The translations under genes were made by a program, and so were the position numbers. This document shows, in pieces, positions 35,918-36,004 of a stretch of DNA of 36,004 nucleotides. The notes under the pieces were generated by a model. That model worked only from the letters and a program-made list of their open reading frames with translations, was not told the origin of the DNA and made no database searches. Positions within the stretch are counted from its first letter, which is position 1. Each line of letters opens with the position of its first letter. The stretch covers positions 1-36,004 of the forward strand of contig JALRGX010000018.1 in NCBI GenBank assembly GCA_023259635.1, given 5' to 3'. Source of the stretch: Methylotenera sp. (lineage in GTDB: Bacteria; Pseudomonadota; Gammaproteobacteria; Burkholderiales; Methylophilaceae).

Positions 35918-36004
35918 TTACACTGCCATCAAATCTGCTTCTTTAACCTGCAGCATTTTATCTACCTCAGCAACCGCCCTGTCAGTTGCTTTCTGAATTT
36001 CATC
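35918..36004 (-). CDS. frr: Ribosome recycling factor, C-terminal fragment (gene continues beyond window)
   Basis: The minus strand reads DEIQKATDRAVAEVDKMLQ followed by KEADLMAV and a TAA stop at 35918-35920, 28 residues. This is the well-conserved C-terminal helix of RRF (E-I-Q-K-x-T-D-x-x-I/V...D...K-E-x-D-L-M). RRF releases ribosomes from mRNA after termination. The order frr-uppS-cdsA-dxr-rseP-bamA is canonical, which supports the call. Confidence 0.93.
   Translation of the reverse strand, partial: DEIQKATDRAVAEVDKMLQVKEADLMAV

Overview
The window reads as a chromosomal segment of a betaproteobacterium. The moderately AT-rich base composition, the fab, lpx and bam gene order and the two-subunit pyruvate carboxylase fit a Methylophilaceae-type methylotroph (Methylotenera/Methylophilus-like), but that lineage call is an inference from gene content. 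Almost everything from 5.6 kb onward is conserved housekeeping. The first 5.6 kb is accessory and regulatory and holds the most interesting material.

Region 1 (1-1397): a visibly GC-richer block carries the 3' end of a peptide-ABC-transporter substrate-binding gene (+) and, convergent to it, the 3' end of a GGDEF gene (-). The GGDEF end is joined in frame to the 5' part of an alginate-export-type porin. This looks like a recombination or assembly junction near 500-513.

Region 2 (1426-3465, all -): a nitrate-responsive control module. An NtrC-type site and a sigma-54 promoter precede nasT (REC-ANTAR antiterminator). Next comes a leader with two hexaloop hairpins (A1/G4, the ANTAR target signature) overlapping an intrinsic terminator, then a signal-peptide-less NrtA-like protein best read as the cytosolic nitrate sensor NasS, then the porin. 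The nasT - ANTAR leader - nasS order suggests a feedback loop.

Region 3 (3466-5594): an AT-rich intergenic stretch with a roughly 140-bp element bounded by 15-bp perfect inverted repeats and four TAGACA/TGTCTA motifs. It is followed by a MerR-HTH / PAS-like / class III nucleotide cyclase fusion with a near-consensus sigma-70 promoter and its own terminator.

Region 4 (5625-18157, -): a secreted small protein, then the conserved block read from right to left as yceD, rpmF, plsX, fabH, fabD, fabG, acpP, fabF, pabC, mltG, tmk, holB, pilZ, tatD and a PhnP-like metallohydrolase. It covers fatty-acid initiation and elongation plus the tmk/holB/pilZ neighbourhood.

Region 5 (18218-24482, +): a promoter, then pycA and pycB (pyruvate carboxylase, anaplerosis), a terminator, yceF (Maf family), a secreted DUF4139 protein and an RsmI-like SAM methyltransferase.

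Region 6 (24489-36004, -): the envelope-biogenesis cluster read from right to left as frr (partial), uppS, cdsA, dxr, rseP, bamA, skp, lpxD, fabZ, lpxA, lpxB, rnhB. It links ribosome recycling, isoprenoid and undecaprenyl synthesis, phospholipid and lipid A synthesis, and outer-membrane protein assembly. No tRNA, rRNA, CRISPR array or complete insertion sequence was seen.
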